DNA from: CAVVNC01 sp963750015
Lineage (GTDB): Bacteria > Desulfobacterota > Syntrophorhabdia > Syntrophorhabdales > WCHB1-27
Assembly: GCA_963750015.1 (NCBI GenBank)
Contig: CAVVPU010000136.1
Span: 23,595-87,594, forward strand
Length of the DNA: 64,000 nucleotides
Reading direction: 5' to 3'
Positions 24,616 to 35,364 of the stretch are shown here, piece by piece (the stretch's first letter is position 1; each line of letters opens with the position of its first letter). The notes under the pieces were generated by a model that saw nothing but the letters and a program-made list of their open reading frames with translations, ran no database searches and was not told where the DNA came from. The translations under genes were made by a program, and so were the position numbers.

Positions 24616-25188
24616 ATGAAGACGCTGTTTCAGTTGTTTATGGTAGCGGCCGTAATTTTCTTCTTTCAGGGGTGCGCCTCCAAGTCTGTTTCCGTGGTGC
24701 CCTCGGGAGAGGTCCTCGTGGGCACGGGCCCGGGGGTGCAGAAGCAACCGGGTCTCATCGAAGGCTCGCAGAAGGATAGAGGCGCGGTCACCGAAGAGGA
24801 CCTCACCAAGGCCGGCGGGGAGAGAGGGCGGACGGCGACTGAGAGGGCAACCATTGCAGAGCGCCTTCAGGACATCTACTTCGAGTTTGACAGCTATACG
24901 GTGAGAAGCGAGGACATGCGGGTCCTCCAGCAGATTGCGGCACTGCTCAACTCAAACCAGGCTATGAGAATTACGGTAGAAGGGCATTGCGACGAAAGGG
25001 GAACGACCGAGTACAACCTGGCCCTGGGCCAGAGGCGGGCAGAAGCGGCAAAGGAATATCTCGCAAAACTGGGAGCAGACGAGAAGCGGATCAAGGCCAT
25101 CTCCTACGGCAAAGAAGCGCCGGTCCAGCCGGGACACACCGAGGCCGACTGGGCCAAGAACCGCAGAGACCATTTCGTGGTGCAATAA
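24616..25188 (+). CDS. pal: Peptidoglycan-associated lipoprotein Pal
   Basis: 190 residues from ATG 24616 (ATG 24604 also possible). The lipobox is FFFQGC, so it is an outer-membrane lipoprotein. The C-terminal OmpA-like domain has IYFEFDSYTVR, VEGHCDERGTTEYNLALGQRRA and ISYGKE, the residues that bind diaminopimelate in peptidoglycan. It works with TolB to hold the outer membrane to the wall. Confidence 0.94.
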   Translation: MKTLFQLFMVAAVIFFFQGCASKSVSVVPSGEVLVGTGPGVQKQPGLIEGSQKDRGAVTEEDLTKAGGERGRTATERATIAERLQDIYFEFDSYTVRSEDMRVLQQIAALLNSNQAMRITVEGHCDERGTTEYNLALGQRRAEAAKEYLAKLGADEKRIKAISYGKEAPVQPGHTEADWAKNRRDHFVVQ

Positions 25189-25205
25189 CCTAAAGGAGCG
25201 CGCAT

Positions 25206-26030
25206 ATGCGTATAAAGTATCTTCTTCCCCTTTTTCTGATCATTCTATCCGCTTTCGGATGCGCGTCGAGCGGAGACGTGAGTCAGGTGAGGCAGGACGT
25301 AAGCACGGTCTACTCGGAGCAGACAAGTTACAGGGAAAGAACCGATGCGCGCATAGCACATCTCGAAAAGGATATGAAGACGGTCCAGCAGGCGATCGGC
25401 ACGCCCGATTCAGGGCTGAGAAAACAGGTCGTCGACATGTCGCTCACCGACGAGGCACGGGATGCGAAGATAAAGGAGATCCTCGGAAGGCTCGACGAGC
25501 TGGAATCCCAGCTCCGGACTTATTGGAGTGAGGTGAGGGGCGAGTTGAAGGATCTGAAGGCTGCTCAGAATCCCGTTCAGGGACCGGTCCCGAATCAGAC
25601 GCCGCCTCAGCCTCAGGTTCAGCCTCAGGATCAGCCGGCTGCAAAGACTAACACGGACGATTCATACAAACGCGGTTTCGATGCCTTCCAGAAGGGCTCC
25701 TACAATGAGGCCCTTCCCCTGTTCGCGCAGTATGTGAAGGAGAACCGTGACGCTCCTCTGGTGCCCAACGCGTACTTCTGGATGGGCGAGAGCTACATGA
25801 ATATGAAGAACTATGAAAAGGCAATCCTCCAGTTCCAGGATGTAATCGAGAGGTTTCCGAAGAGCGACAAGGCACCCAAGGCGATGCTCCGCCAGGCCGA
25901 GGCCTTCGCAGGCTTGGGAGATAAAAAAAGCTCTACGACCCTCTTAAGAAGGGTCGTAGAGCTTTATCCTAAAAGCGAGGAAGCCCGCGTTGCGACGAGA
26001 GAGCTACGTGGGAACGGCCTCCTCCAGTAA
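25206..26030 (+). CDS. cpoB: Tol-Pal accessory protein CpoB (YbgF)
   Basis: 274 residues. Signal and lipobox-like SAFGC near residue 19, an N-terminal coiled coil (trimerisation), a Pro/Gln-rich linker (QNPVQGPVPNQTPPQPQVQ), then TPR repeats (GFDAFQKGSYNEALPLF, YFWMGESYMNMKNYEKAI). CpoB coordinates Tol-Pal with cell-wall synthesis. The last 27 bp overlap the end of convergent rpoC. The coding region also contains the rpoBC terminator hairpin at 25923-25963, which here encodes part of the final TPR. Confidence 0.92.
   Translation: MRIKYLLPLFLIILSAFGCASSGDVSQVRQDVSTVYSEQTSYRERTDARIAHLEKDMKTVQQAIGTPDSGLRKQVVDMSLTDEARDAKIKEILGRLDELESQLRTYWSEVRGELKDLKAAQNPVQGPVPNQTPPQPQVQPQDQPAAKTNTDDSYKRGFDAFQKGSYNEALPLFAQYVKENRDAPLVPNAYFWMGESYMNMKNYEKAILQFQDVIERFPKSDKAPKAMLRQAEAFAGLGDKKSSTTLLRRVVELYPKSEEARVATRELRGNGLLQ
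25923..25963 (-). terminator. Intrinsic terminator of the rpoBC operon, inside cpoB
   Basis: A perfect 14-bp stem (25929-25942 with 25950-25963, seven-base loop) is bordered on the plus strand by seven A at 25923-25929. These read as seven T after the hairpin on the minus strand. It lies about 40 bases past the rpoC stop and within the coding sequence of the opposite gene cpoB. TTTAT on the other side could give weak termination of the plus transcript as well. Confidence 0.88.
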
Positions 26031-29000
26031 TTCTTCTTTGGGCTCTTCCGGCTCGGTCTTGTCCAGGGCAACCATCTCGTAGTTCCTGTACTTGGAGAAC
26101 CCTGTTCCTGCCGGGATGATCCTTCCCATGATCACGTTCTCCTTAAGCCCCCTAAGGTAATCGACACGCCCCTCGATCGAGGCTTGTGTCAGCACCTTTG
26201 TGGTATCTTGGAAACTTGCCGCCGAAATAAAGCTGTCGGTGATGAGAGAGGCCTTGGTAATGCCGAGGAAGAGAGATTCGGCCGTTGCCGGCGTCCCGCC
26301 CTTTTCCATGACCCGCCTGTTTTCCTCTTCAAAGACCCACCACTCGACCGGCTCGTCGATGATGAAGTTCGAGTCGCCCACTTCCTTAATCCTTACCCGT
26401 TTGAGCATCTGGCGCACGATGATCTCGATATGCTTGTCGTTTATCTTTACGCCCTGGAGCTGGTAGACTTCCTGAATTTCGTCCACGAGATAACGGGCCA
26501 GCTCCTTCGTGCCCAGGATCCGGAGCACGTCGTGAGGATTGACGGGACCGTCGATCAGGGCTTCCCCTGCACGGACGTAATCACCCTCGTGGACGATGAT
26601 ATGCTTCCCTCTCTGGATCGTATACTTTCTCGTCTCCCCGCGCTCCGGGGTCACGACGACCTCTCTTTTACCCTTCGAGAGCTTCCCGAAGGAGACTACC
26701 CCTGAGATCTCGGTAACTGTGGCGCTCTCTTTCGGCCTGCGGGCCTCGAAAAGCTCCGCCACCCTCGGTAGACCTCCGGTGATGTCCTTGGTCTTCGTTG
26801 TCTCCCTCGGCATCTTCGACACCGTGTCGCCCGCGAAGATATCGTCGCCGTCGTTCACCACGATATGGGCGCCGATAGGCAGGATGTAGCGCGCAGGGCT
26901 GGCCGTGCCCGGTATGGTGATCGTCCTTGCCTTCTCGTCCTTGATTGAGATGCGGGGACGGAGGTCCGGGTCGCGTGCCTCGACGATGACCTTGTAGGCC
27001 AGACCCGTCACATCGTCGACCCTCTCCTGCATGGTGACGCCTTCGGAGATGTCACCGAACTTCACCTTGCCCGACACCTCCGAGAGGATCGGGGTCGTAT
27101 ACGGATCCCATTCTGCAAGGATTTGCCCTTCGCTCACCTTCTGGCCGTCGACCACCTTTAGCTTGGCCCCGTAAATGACCGGGTACTTCTCGCGCTCATG
27201 ACCGGCCTCGTTGAGGAGGATGATCTCTCCGTTCCTGTTCATGGTGACCGGCTGTCCTTCCTTGTTGAGGACCATCTTCACGTTCACGAGCTTGACGTAC
27301 CCTTCGTTTCTTGCCTCGAGGGTCGACTGTTCGGCCCGCCGCGACGCGGCCCCGCCAATGTGGAAGGTACGCATGGTGAGCTGGGTACCCGGCTCGCCGA
27401 TGGACTGGGCCGCGATGATACCGACTGCCTCACCTATGCTCACGAGCCTTCCTCTGGCGAGGTCCCTGCCGTAGCAGAGAGCGCAGATGCCTCTCTTCGA
27501 CCTGCAGGTAAGGGCCGAGCGTATCTTGACGCTCTCATAGCCCGCCTCGTCTATGGTCAACAGGTGCTCTTCCCTGATCTCCTCGTTCCTCCGGACGATG
27601 ATCTCGCCGTCGGGGTCTCTCAAGTCGTCCAGGGAAACCCTGCCCAGAATCCTTGTGCCGAGCTGCTCGATCACCTCCCCACCCTCGATGAGCGAGGTCA
27701 CGTCGATGCCGTCAAAGGTACCGCAGTCAGTCTCACCCACGATAACGTCGTGGGCCACGTCGACGAGCCTTCTCGTCAGGTAACCGGAGTTTGCCGTCTT
27801 CAATGCCGTGTCTGCGAGGCCTTTTCTCGCGCCGCTCGTTGAAATGAAGTACTGGAGCACCGTGAGACCTTCACGGAAGTTGCTCGTGATAGGTGTCTCG
27901 ATGATCTCGCCCGACGGTTTGGCCATGAGCCCCCTCATGCCGGCGAGCTGCCTGATCTGCTGCGCATTACCTCTCGCCCCCGAGTGGGCCATGATGAACA
28001 TCGGGTTGAGGCTGTTCTGGTACTCGTACTGGGGGGCCGCAGGTAAATTGCCCTTGCCGCCGCCTCCCTTCTTACCCGGGCTTGCTGCAGGCTTGGTCTG
28101 GAATTCAGGCGGCACCTCGATCTTCTCCGACCCTAGCTCTCTCATGAGCTCGTCGGCGATCCTCTCGGTCACGTCCGCCCAAATATCGATTACCTTGTTG
28201 TATCGCTCCCCGTCGGTGATCAGACCTTCCGAATACTGGTTCTGCACCACCCTGACCTCGTCGTAGGCGTTGTTGATAAGCTCTTCCTTTCTCGCGGGGA
28301 CGATCATGTCGTCGATGGAGATGGAAATGCCGCCCATGGTCGCGTAGTAAAAGCCGACGCTCTTGAGTCTGTCCGAGAGGATGACGGTTGCCTTCTCACC
28401 GCCCTGCCTGTAGCAGATGTCGACGAGCTGGCCTATGCTCTTCTTGTCCATGATCCGGTTTATGACCGGAAAGGGGATTATGTCGGGTATGACTTCCTTG
28501 AGAATGATCCTTCCCGGCGTCGTCGCCACCAGCTCTCCGTCCATCCTCACCTTGACCCGGGCATGAAGGTCGACCTCACCCGAATCATAGGCGATCCTTA
28601 CCTCTTCGGCGTCTGCGAATATGCGTCCCTCGCCCGGTCTGAACTTGCGGTCTATGGTGAGGTAATAGAGACCGAGGACGATATCCTGGGTCGGCACGAT
28701 GATCGGCCGGCCGCTCGCGGGGGAGAGGATGTTGTTGGTCGACATCATGAGCACCCGCGCCTCGGATTGGGCCTCTATGGAGAGTGGAACGTGCACCGCC
28801 ATCTGGTCCCCATCGAAGTCAGCGTTGTAGGCGGGGCAGACGAGGGGGTGGAGCTGAATGGCCTTGCCGTCGATGAGCTGCGGCTCGAAAGCCTGAATCC
28901 CGAGCCTGTGGAGCGTAGGGGCCCTGTTCAGGAGCACCGGGTGTTCTTTGATCACCTCTTCGAGCATATCCCATACTTCGGGCCGCTCCTTCTCGACGAG

Positions 29001-30197
29001 CTTTTTCGCGTTCTTTATAGTCGTTGCGAAGCCCTTCTTTATAAGCCTGTTGTACACGAAAGGCTTGAACAATTCGAGGGCCATGTGCTTGGGCAGCCCG
29101 CATTCGTGGAGCTTCAGCTCAGGGCCGACGACGATGACCGACCTACCTGAATAGTCGACACGTTTGCCCAGGAGGTTCTGACGGAAGCGCCCCTGCTTGC
29201 CCCGGAGCATGTCCGAGAGCGACTTGAGGGGCCTCTTGCTCGTCCCCGTAACGATGCGGCCTCGCTTCGAGTTGTCGAAGAGTGCGTCGACCGCTTCCTG
29301 GAGCATTCTCTTCTCGTTTCTGATGATGATCTCCGGAGCGTTCAGCTCCATGAGCCTTTTGAGCCTGTTATTCCTGTTGATCACCCTCCGGTAGAGGTCG
29401 TTCAGATCGGATGTGGCGAACCTGCCTCCGTCGAGGGGCACGAGGGGCCGAAGCTCGGGCGGGAGAACAGGTATGATATCAAGGATCATCCAATCGGGTT
29501 TGACGCCCGATATACGGAAGGCATCGACGACCTTGAGGCGTCTCGCCAGCTTCTTTCTCTTGGCGTCGGATGAGGTCTCCCTCATATCATCCCTTATGGT
29601 TTTCGCCACCTGGTCTACGTCGATACGCCTGAGACATTCCCTCATGGCTTCGGCGCCTATGCCGCCCAGGAACTTATCCCCGAACTTATCCTTGGCTTCC
29701 AGATACTTGTCTTCGGTGATCAGTTCACAGAACTTGTACTGAGACGGACCCGGCTCGACCACGATGTACATCTCGAAATAGAGCACGCGCTCCACTTCCT
29801 TTATGGTCAGCTCCAGAAGCGTGCCGATCTTGCTCGGCATGCTCTTGAGAAACCATATATGGGCGATGGGCGAGGCAAGATGGATATGGCCCATGCGCTC
29901 CCTTCTGACCTTCGATTGGATAACTTCGACGCCGCACTTCTCGCAGATAATGCCGCGATGTTTCATCCGCTTGTATTTTCCGCAGATGCACTCGTAGTCC
30001 TTTACCGGGCCGAAAATCCTCGCGCAGAAAAGGCCGTCCTTCTCCGGCTTGAAGGTTCTGTAATTGATAGTCTCAGGTTTCTTTACTTCGCCGAAAGACC
30101 ACTTCTCGATAAGCTCGGGCGACGCGAGCGACAGCTTCATCGCCGTGTAGCTCAGGGGGTCTTTCTGTTTATCGAAAATTTTGAAATAGTCGTCCAA
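26004..30197 (-). CDS. rpoC: RNA polymerase beta' subunit
   Basis: 1397 residues. Catalytic magnesium motif NADFDGDQMAVH; N-terminal zinc site CICGKYKRMKHRGIICEKC; second zinc site CRSKRGICALCYGRD; bridge-helix region following. The start is TTG 30197, six bases after AAGGAGG, with no nearby ATG. It follows rpoB by 11 bp. The C-terminal 27 bp overlap the convergent cpoB. Confidence 0.97.
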   Translation of the reverse strand: MDDYFKIFDKQKDPLSYTAMKLSLASPELIEKWSFGEVKKPETINYRTFKPEKDGLFCARIFGPVKDYECICGKYKRMKHRGIICEKCGVEVIQSKVRRERMGHIHLASPIAHIWFLKSMPSKIGTLLELTIKEVERVLYFEMYIVVEPGPSQYKFCELITEDKYLEAKDKFGDKFLGGIGAEAMRECLRRIDVDQVAKTIRDDMRETSSDAKRKKLARRLKVVDAFRISGVKPDWMILDIIPVLPPELRPLVPLDGGRFATSDLNDLYRRVINRNNRLKRLMELNAPEIIIRNEKRMLQEAVDALFDNSKRGRIVTGTSKRPLKSLSDMLRGKQGRFRQNLLGKRVDYSGRSVIVVGPELKLHECGLPKHMALELFKPFVYNRLIKKGFATTIKNAKKLVEKERPEVWDMLEEVIKEHPVLLNRAPTLHRLGIQAFEPQLIDGKAIQLHPLVCPAYNADFDGDQMAVHVPLSIEAQSEARVLMMSTNNILSPASGRPIIVPTQDIVLGLYYLTIDRKFRPGEGRIFADAEEVRIAYDSGEVDLHARVKVRMDGELVATTPGRIILKEVIPDIIPFPVINRIMDKKSIGQLVDICYRQGGEKATVILSDRLKSVGFYYATMGGISISIDDMIVPARKEELINNAYDEVRVVQNQYSEGLITDGERYNKVIDIWADVTERIADELMRELGSEKIEVPPEFQTKPAASPGKKGGGGKGNLPAAPQYEYQNSLNPMFIMAHSGARGNAQQIRQLAGMRGLMAKPSGEIIETPITSNFREGLTVLQYFISTSGARKGLADTALKTANSGYLTRRLVDVAHDVIVGETDCGTFDGIDVTSLIEGGEVIEQLGTRILGRVSLDDLRDPDGEIIVRRNEEIREEHLLTIDEAGYESVKIRSALTCRSKRGICALCYGRDLARGRLVSIGEAVGIIAAQSIGEPGTQLTMRTFHIGGAASRRAEQSTLEARNEGYVKLVNVKMVLNKEGQPVTMNRNGEIILLNEAGHEREKYPVIYGAKLKVVDGQKVSEGQILAEWDPYTTPILSEVSGKVKFGDISEGVTMQERVDDVTGLAYKVIVEARDPDLRPRISIKDEKARTITIPGTASPARYILPIGAHIVVNDGDDIFAGDTVSKMPRETTKTKDITGGLPRVAELFEARRPKESATVTEISGVVSFGKLSKGKREVVVTPERGETRKYTIQRGKHIIVHEGDYVRAGEALIDGPVNPHDVLRILGTKELARYLVDEIQEVYQLQGVKINDKHIEIIVRQMLKRVRIKEVGDSNFIIDEPVEWWVFEEENRRVMEKGGTPATAESLFLGITKASLITDSFISAASFQDTTKVLTQASIEGRVDYLRGLKENVIMGRIIPAGTGFSKYRNYEMVALDKTEPEEPKEELLEEAVPT

Positions 30198-30208
30198 AAT
30201 GGACCTCC

Positions 30209-33200
30209 TTACTCTTCTTTGATCAAGTCAACGTTGATGCACAGGCTTTGCAGTTCCTTTACCAGCACGTTGAACGATTCGGGCAGGCTCGGCTCCAGCA
30301 CATCCTCGCCTTTGACGATCGACTCGTATGCCTTCACCCTACCGCTCACATCATCCGACTTGATAGTGAGGAATTCCTGAAGGGAATAGGCGGCACCGTA
30401 GGCTTCGAGGGCCCACACCTCCATTTCCCCCAGCCTCTGACCGCCGAACTGCGCCTTGCCACCGAGGGGCTGCTGCGTGACCAGTGAATAAGGCCCTATG
30501 GAACGGGCATGTATTTTATCATCCACAAGATGGTGAAGCTTCAGCAGGTACATGTATCCTATGGTCACCTTGTGGTGGAAAGGCTCGCCGGTTCTCCCGT
30601 CGTAAAGAGTGATCTGCCTCGTATCGGGGAGGCCGGCCAAGGTGAAGGCCTCGCCGATCTCCTTCTCTTTCGCGCTGTCGAACACGGGAACCGCGATGTG
30701 TACGCCGTCCTTGACGTGGTTGGCCAGATCGATCAACTCGTCCTCGGTGAGCTTCTCGAGAAAGCCCTGGGCCGCTTTATCATCAAAAATCTCTTTCATC
30801 CTGTTCCTGATGAGGGCCGCGTTGCTCGTCTCGATAAGCCTGCCCACGGTCCTGCCGAGCTCTTTCGAGGCCCATCCGAGATGGGTTTCGAGTATCTGGC
30901 CGGCGTTCATACGGGAAGGCACGCCGAGAGGGTTGAGCACCACGTCCACGGGCGTCCCGTCCTCGGTAAAAGGCATGTCTTCTTCCGGAAGGATCACGGA
31001 AACAATACCTTTGTTGCCATGTCTTCCCGAGATCTTGTCCCCTACGGCAATCTTCCGCTTCATGGCCACGTAGACCTTGATGGTCTTGAGCACTCCCGGG
31101 GGCAGTTCGTCGCCCTTCTTGACTTTGTTCGTCTTGTCCTCGTAGTAAAGCTTTATCAGCTCGATCTGGTTCTCCTTGCTCTCAACGATCTTTGAGATTT
31201 TCGCCTCAAGGTTCGCATCTCCAAAATCCATCTCCTGGAGTCGGTCCAGATTGATGCTATTTATCTTCTCCTTGGTGAAGGTCTCACCTTTCTTGGCGAT
31301 GAGGCGACCTTTCCCGTCTTTCATCTCCTTGGGAGCGACCTTGCCTGCCAGCAGGTCCTGCACCTTTTCACGTGTCGAATCGAGGATGATCTTTACCTGG
31401 TCTTCCTGATCCTTGAGTATGTTCGATATCTCCACATCCTCGATCAGCCTCGACCGCTCGTCCTTGTCTATGCCCCTTCGCGAAAGCACCTTCACGTCTA
31501 TCACGATGCCTTCTATGCCGTGGGGAATCCGAAGGGATGTGTCTTTCACGTCCCCCGCCTTCTCTCCGAAGATGGCCCGAAGGAGCTTCTCTTCCGGTGT
31601 AAGCTGGGTCTCCCCTTTGGGCGTCACCTTGCCGACGAGTATGTCGCCGGCGCGCACGGTGGCTCCTACCCTTATGATCCCGCTCTCGTCAAGGTCCTTC
31701 AGGGCTTCATCCCCGACATTCGGGATATCGCGGGTGACCTCCTCTTTACCGAGCTTCGTATCCCTCACCACGCATTCGAGCTCCTCGATATGGATGGAGG
31801 TGAAGCTATCCTCGGCGACGAGCCGCTCGTTGATGAGGACCGAGTCTTCGTAGTTGTAGCCGCGCCAGGGCATGAAGGCTACCATGACGTTCTTTCCGAG
31901 TGCGAGCTCCCCGCGGTCGGTCGAAGGGCCGTCGGCGAGAACCTCTCCCTTCTTCACATAGTCGCCCTTGTGGACGATCACACGCTGGTTAATACAGGTA
32001 TCCTGGTTCGACCGCCTGAATTTCAAAAGGTTATAGACGTCGATCTTTGTAATCGGCTCGTCCCCGTTGCTCGCGTCTTCATATTTGAGGATGATCCTGT
32101 TGGCGTCGACGCTCTCTACAACGCCGTCGTGCTTGGCGACGATGCTGACCCTCGAGTCCCTTCCCACGATCCTTTCCATGCCGGTCCCGATCAGCGGCGC
32201 CTCGGTCCTAATGAGAGGTACTGCCTGGCGCTGCATGTTGGAGCCCATGAGGGCGCGGTTGGCATCGTCGTGCTCCAGAAAAGGAATGAGAGACGCCGAG
32301 ACGCTCACGAGCTGCTTGGGGGAGACGTCCATGAGATCGACGCTCATGGGGTCTATCATGAAGAACCCTCCACCCTTTCGCGCTGAAATCAGGTCGTTGA
32401 GGAAGTGGCCTTCCTCATCCACGGGCGCGCTCGCCTGAGCCACGTAATACGCCTCCTCTTCGAGGGCGCTCATGTACTTTATGTTGTTGGTCACCCTTCC
32501 ATTGATAACTTCCCGGTAAGGCGTTTCTATAAAACCGAATTCATTGACCCTCGCATACGTCGAAAGGGATGCGATGAGACCGATATTCGGTCCTTCCGGT
32601 GTTTCTATGGGGCAGACCCTGCCATAATGGGTGGGGTGAACGTCCCGGACCTCGAAGCCCGCCCTCTCCCGGGTAAGACCGCCGGGGCCGAGAGCCGAGA
32701 GCCGCCGCTTGTGGGTAATCTCGGAAAGAGGGTTCGTCTGGTCCATGAACTGGGAAAGCTGGCTGCTCGCGAAAAAATCTTTGACCGCTGTGGCCACCGG
32801 CTTGGGGTTCACCAGGTCATGAGGCATGAGGGTCTCCATTTCGGGGAAGGTAAGCCTCTCCTTGATGGCCCGCTCCATCCTCACGAGACCCATTCTGAAC
32901 TGATTCTCCAGGAGCTCTCCCACGGTCCTCACGCGCCTGTTGCCGAGGTGGTCGATGTCGTCTCCCGGGCCACGGGAATCCTTGAGCCTCAAGAGCTGCC
33001 TCACTACCTCGATGATATCCTCCCTCCGAAGGGTGGTCTCATCAAGGGGAATTCCGAGGTTGAGGCGGTGGTTCATCTTGAGCCTGCCGACCTTCGAAAG
33101 GTCGTACCGCTCAGGACTGAAGAACATATTGTGCACCAGGGCCTCGGCGAACTCGTAGGTAGGCGGATCACCGGGCCTCAGCTTCCTGTAAATCTCGAGA

Positions 33201-34310
33201 AGGGCCTCGTCCTTGCTCCCCGCTTTATCGATGAGCAGGGTATCTCGGAGCGAGGAACTCACGTTCAGGTTGTCGATGAAAAGCACCTCGAAGCTTCTCA
33301 CGCCTCTGCTCGTGATCTTTGTCAGATCATCTTCCGTGAGCTCCTTGTTGATCGGGACGATGACCTCTTTAGTCTCGGGGTCGACGATGCTGGCCGCCAC
33401 GACCTTGCCTATGATGTCGTCCTGCTCCACGGGGATCTTGACGATGTTTGCCTGCTCCATCCTCTTGATGATGCCCTTGGTGATCTTCTTGTGCTTCTTC
33501 ACCAGCACCTCGTCCGTCTCGGTGTTGACGATGTCGGCAGGCGCTTTCTGGCCAAGAAGAAGTTCGAAGGGCGTCTCTTTGAAGAGCTTCCCGTCTTTCA
33601 GACTGACCGATTCCTTCTCGTAGAAATAGTCGAGAATCTCCTTCTCGCTATAGCCGAGGGCACGAAGCAGCAGGGTGACCGGTATCTTCTTCCGTTTATC
33701 GATGCGAACGTAAAGGAGGCTCTTTGTGGTCGAACTCGAAATCGAGCCACGAGCCGCGGTACGGTATTATGCGTGCCGTATAGGCAAAATTGCCGCCGAA
33801 GGGCGCCTTGGACTGGTCACAGTCAAAATACACCCCGGGGGACCTGTGGAGCTGGCTGACGATCACTCTCTCGGTCCCGTTGATGATGAAGGTCCCCCTC
33901 TCGGTCATGAGGGGAATCTCCCCGAAGTAGACATCCTGCTCCTTGACTGCTTTGATGTCCTTTATCTTCGTGTTCGGATCTATGTTAAAGACGACGAGTC
34001 GTATGGTCACCTTCATGGGAGCGGCGAAGGTGAGACCTCTCACGACGCACTCCTCCTCAGAATATTTCGGGTCGCCTATTTCATACTGAACAAACTCCAG
34101 CGATGTCGTGTCGTGTGAATCCTTTATGGGAAACACGCTGTTGAAGACCGCCTGGAGCCCCACGTTAGTCCTGTCTTCCTGCTTGACACCTTCCTGCAGA
34201 AAACTCTCGTAGGAATTGAGCTGGATTTCGATAAGATTGGAAATTTCGAGAACCTCTTTGAGCTTCCCGTATGTCTTCCTCACAATCTTATTATCAAAAG
34301 TCTGCCTCAT
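30209..34310 (-). CDS. rpoB: RNA polymerase beta subunit, frameshifted in this sequence
   Basis: As written the gene falls into two frames. 34310 to about 33719 gives the N-terminus (MRQTFDNKIVRKTYG to GSWLDFEFDHKE), and the rest continues in another frame (LLYVRIDKRKKIPVTLLLRA onward) to 30209. Removing one base from the GG at 33718-33719 (plus strand) joins them into 1366 residues, a normal RpoB length. RpoB is essential and everything else is intact, including the rifampicin region (SQFMDQTNPLSEITHKRRLS), so a consensus error is the simplest reading. Position between rplL and rpoC is canonical. Confidence 0.95.
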
Positions 34311-34341
34311 ATCCTTGTCACCTCTTTATAATAAAGGTCCG

Positions 34342-34364
34342 GGGGCGAGGCATCGCCTCGCCCC
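34342..34364 (-). promoter_or_regulatory. rplL-rpoB intercistronic hairpin
   Basis: A ten-base perfect stem GGGGCGAGGC/GCCTCGCCCC with a three-base loop lies between rplL and rpoB, without a T-run. This is where many bacteria have an attenuator or RNase III site that lowers rpoBC expression relative to L7/L12. That role is inferred. Confidence 0.6.
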
Positions 34365-34385
34365 TCGATACCGGTATGCGTAAAT

Positions 34386-34781
34386 TTACTCGACCTTGAC
34401 CTGGCCGCTCACCTCTGCAAGCTGTTTCTTAATACTCTCGGCTTCCGCCTTAGAGACGGCCTCTTTCACAGGCTTGGGCACGCCCTCTACCAGGTCTTTC
34501 GCTTCTTTGAGGCCGAGAGCCGTGATGGCCCGCACGACCTTGATCACCTGGATCTTCTTGTCAGCTTCGTATCCGGTAAGGATCACGTTGAACTCCGTCT
34601 GCTCCTCCACCGGTTCCGCGGCCGCCGCGGGAGCTGCCCCACCGGCAGCCATGCCTGCCGCCATCATCGGCATCGCTGCCTGGACGCCGAACTTCTCCTC
34701 GAGGGTCTTGATGAATTCCGACAGCTCAAGGACCGTCATGTTTTCGATATAGCTAATTACTTCCTCTCTTGTCGCAGCCAT
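34386..34781 (-). CDS. rplL: 50S ribosomal protein L7/L12
   Basis: 131 residues: N-terminal dimerisation helices (LELSEFIKTLEEKFGVQAA), an Ala/Gly-rich hinge (GMAAGGAAPAAAAEP), and the C-terminal factor-binding domain (IQVIKVVRAITALGLKEAKD). Forms the stalk that recruits translation GTPases. AAGGAGG before ATG 34781. Confidence 0.97.
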   Translation of the reverse strand: MAATREEVISYIENMTVLELSEFIKTLEEKFGVQAAMPMMAAGMAAGGAAPAAAAEPVEEQTEFNVILTGYEADKKIQVIKVVRAITALGLKEAKDLVEGVPKPVKEAVSKAEAESIKKQLAEVSGQVKVE

Positions 34782-34796
34782 GTATCTTATCCTCCT

Positions 34797-35318
34797 TTAA
34801 GTTCCTTCTTTTTGGCTCTTGATCGCGTTCAGTGTCATCATGAGCTGCATGAGATTACCGGAGAGTGCGCCGACGAGTCTCTGCGGTAAGCCGAGCATGA
34901 GCCCCAGGAGCTTGCTCACAAGCACTTCCTTGGGCGGTATGGTCGCGAGCATGGTGATGTCCGATGCGCCGAGAAGCTGTTTCCCGAGCAAGCCCGTCTT
35001 CAGCTTGAGCTTGGGCACGTCTTTGGCAATGGCCGCAAGCACCTTGGCCACACCGACGGGGTCTTTGTAGCTGTAAATGATTGCGTTCGGACCTAAGAAC
35101 TGGTCCTTAAGCGCCTCAGCCGGCGTCCCTGTCGCGGCTATCTTGAGCAGGGTGTTCTTCGCAACCTTGAACTCCCCTCCCACATTGTCGAGCTCCCGGC
35201 GGAGCTTCGATATCTGGGCGACGCTCATGCCGCTATACTCGGCGAGAAACAGGGCTCCCGCACGGTTGAGCCTGTCTCCAAGCTCTTCCACAACCTTTTC
35301 TTTTGCCTTTCTTTCCAA
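34797..35318 (-). CDS. rplJ: 50S ribosomal protein L10
   Basis: 173 residues, typical L10: LFLAEYSGMSVAQISKLRREL and FKVAKNTLLKIA. It anchors L7/L12 to the ribosome and binds its own leader RNA. The start is TTG 35318, ten bases after GGAGGG; an ATG nearby is out of frame. A 450-bp leader region precedes it. Confidence 0.95.
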   Translation of the reverse strand: MERKAKEKVVEELGDRLNRAGALFLAEYSGMSVAQISKLRRELDNVGGEFKVAKNTLLKIAATGTPAEALKDQFLGPNAIIYSYKDPVGVAKVLAAIAKDVPKLKLKTGLLGKQLLGASDITMLATIPPKEVLVSKLLGLMLGLPQRLVGALSGNLMQLMMTLNAIKSQKEGT

Positions 35319-35364
35319 TGGTTTTCATCCCTCCTTTCATAAGAGAATGTGTATGGAAAGTCAG

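Noticed and set aside
23551..24747. Minus-strand frames opposite tolB
   Set aside because: Antisense shadows of the TolB propeller.
30209..34310. Programmed frameshifting in rpoB
   Set aside because: No family precedent that I know of, no obvious stimulatory structure or slippery site, and the same type of lesion occurs in nusG and lysR.
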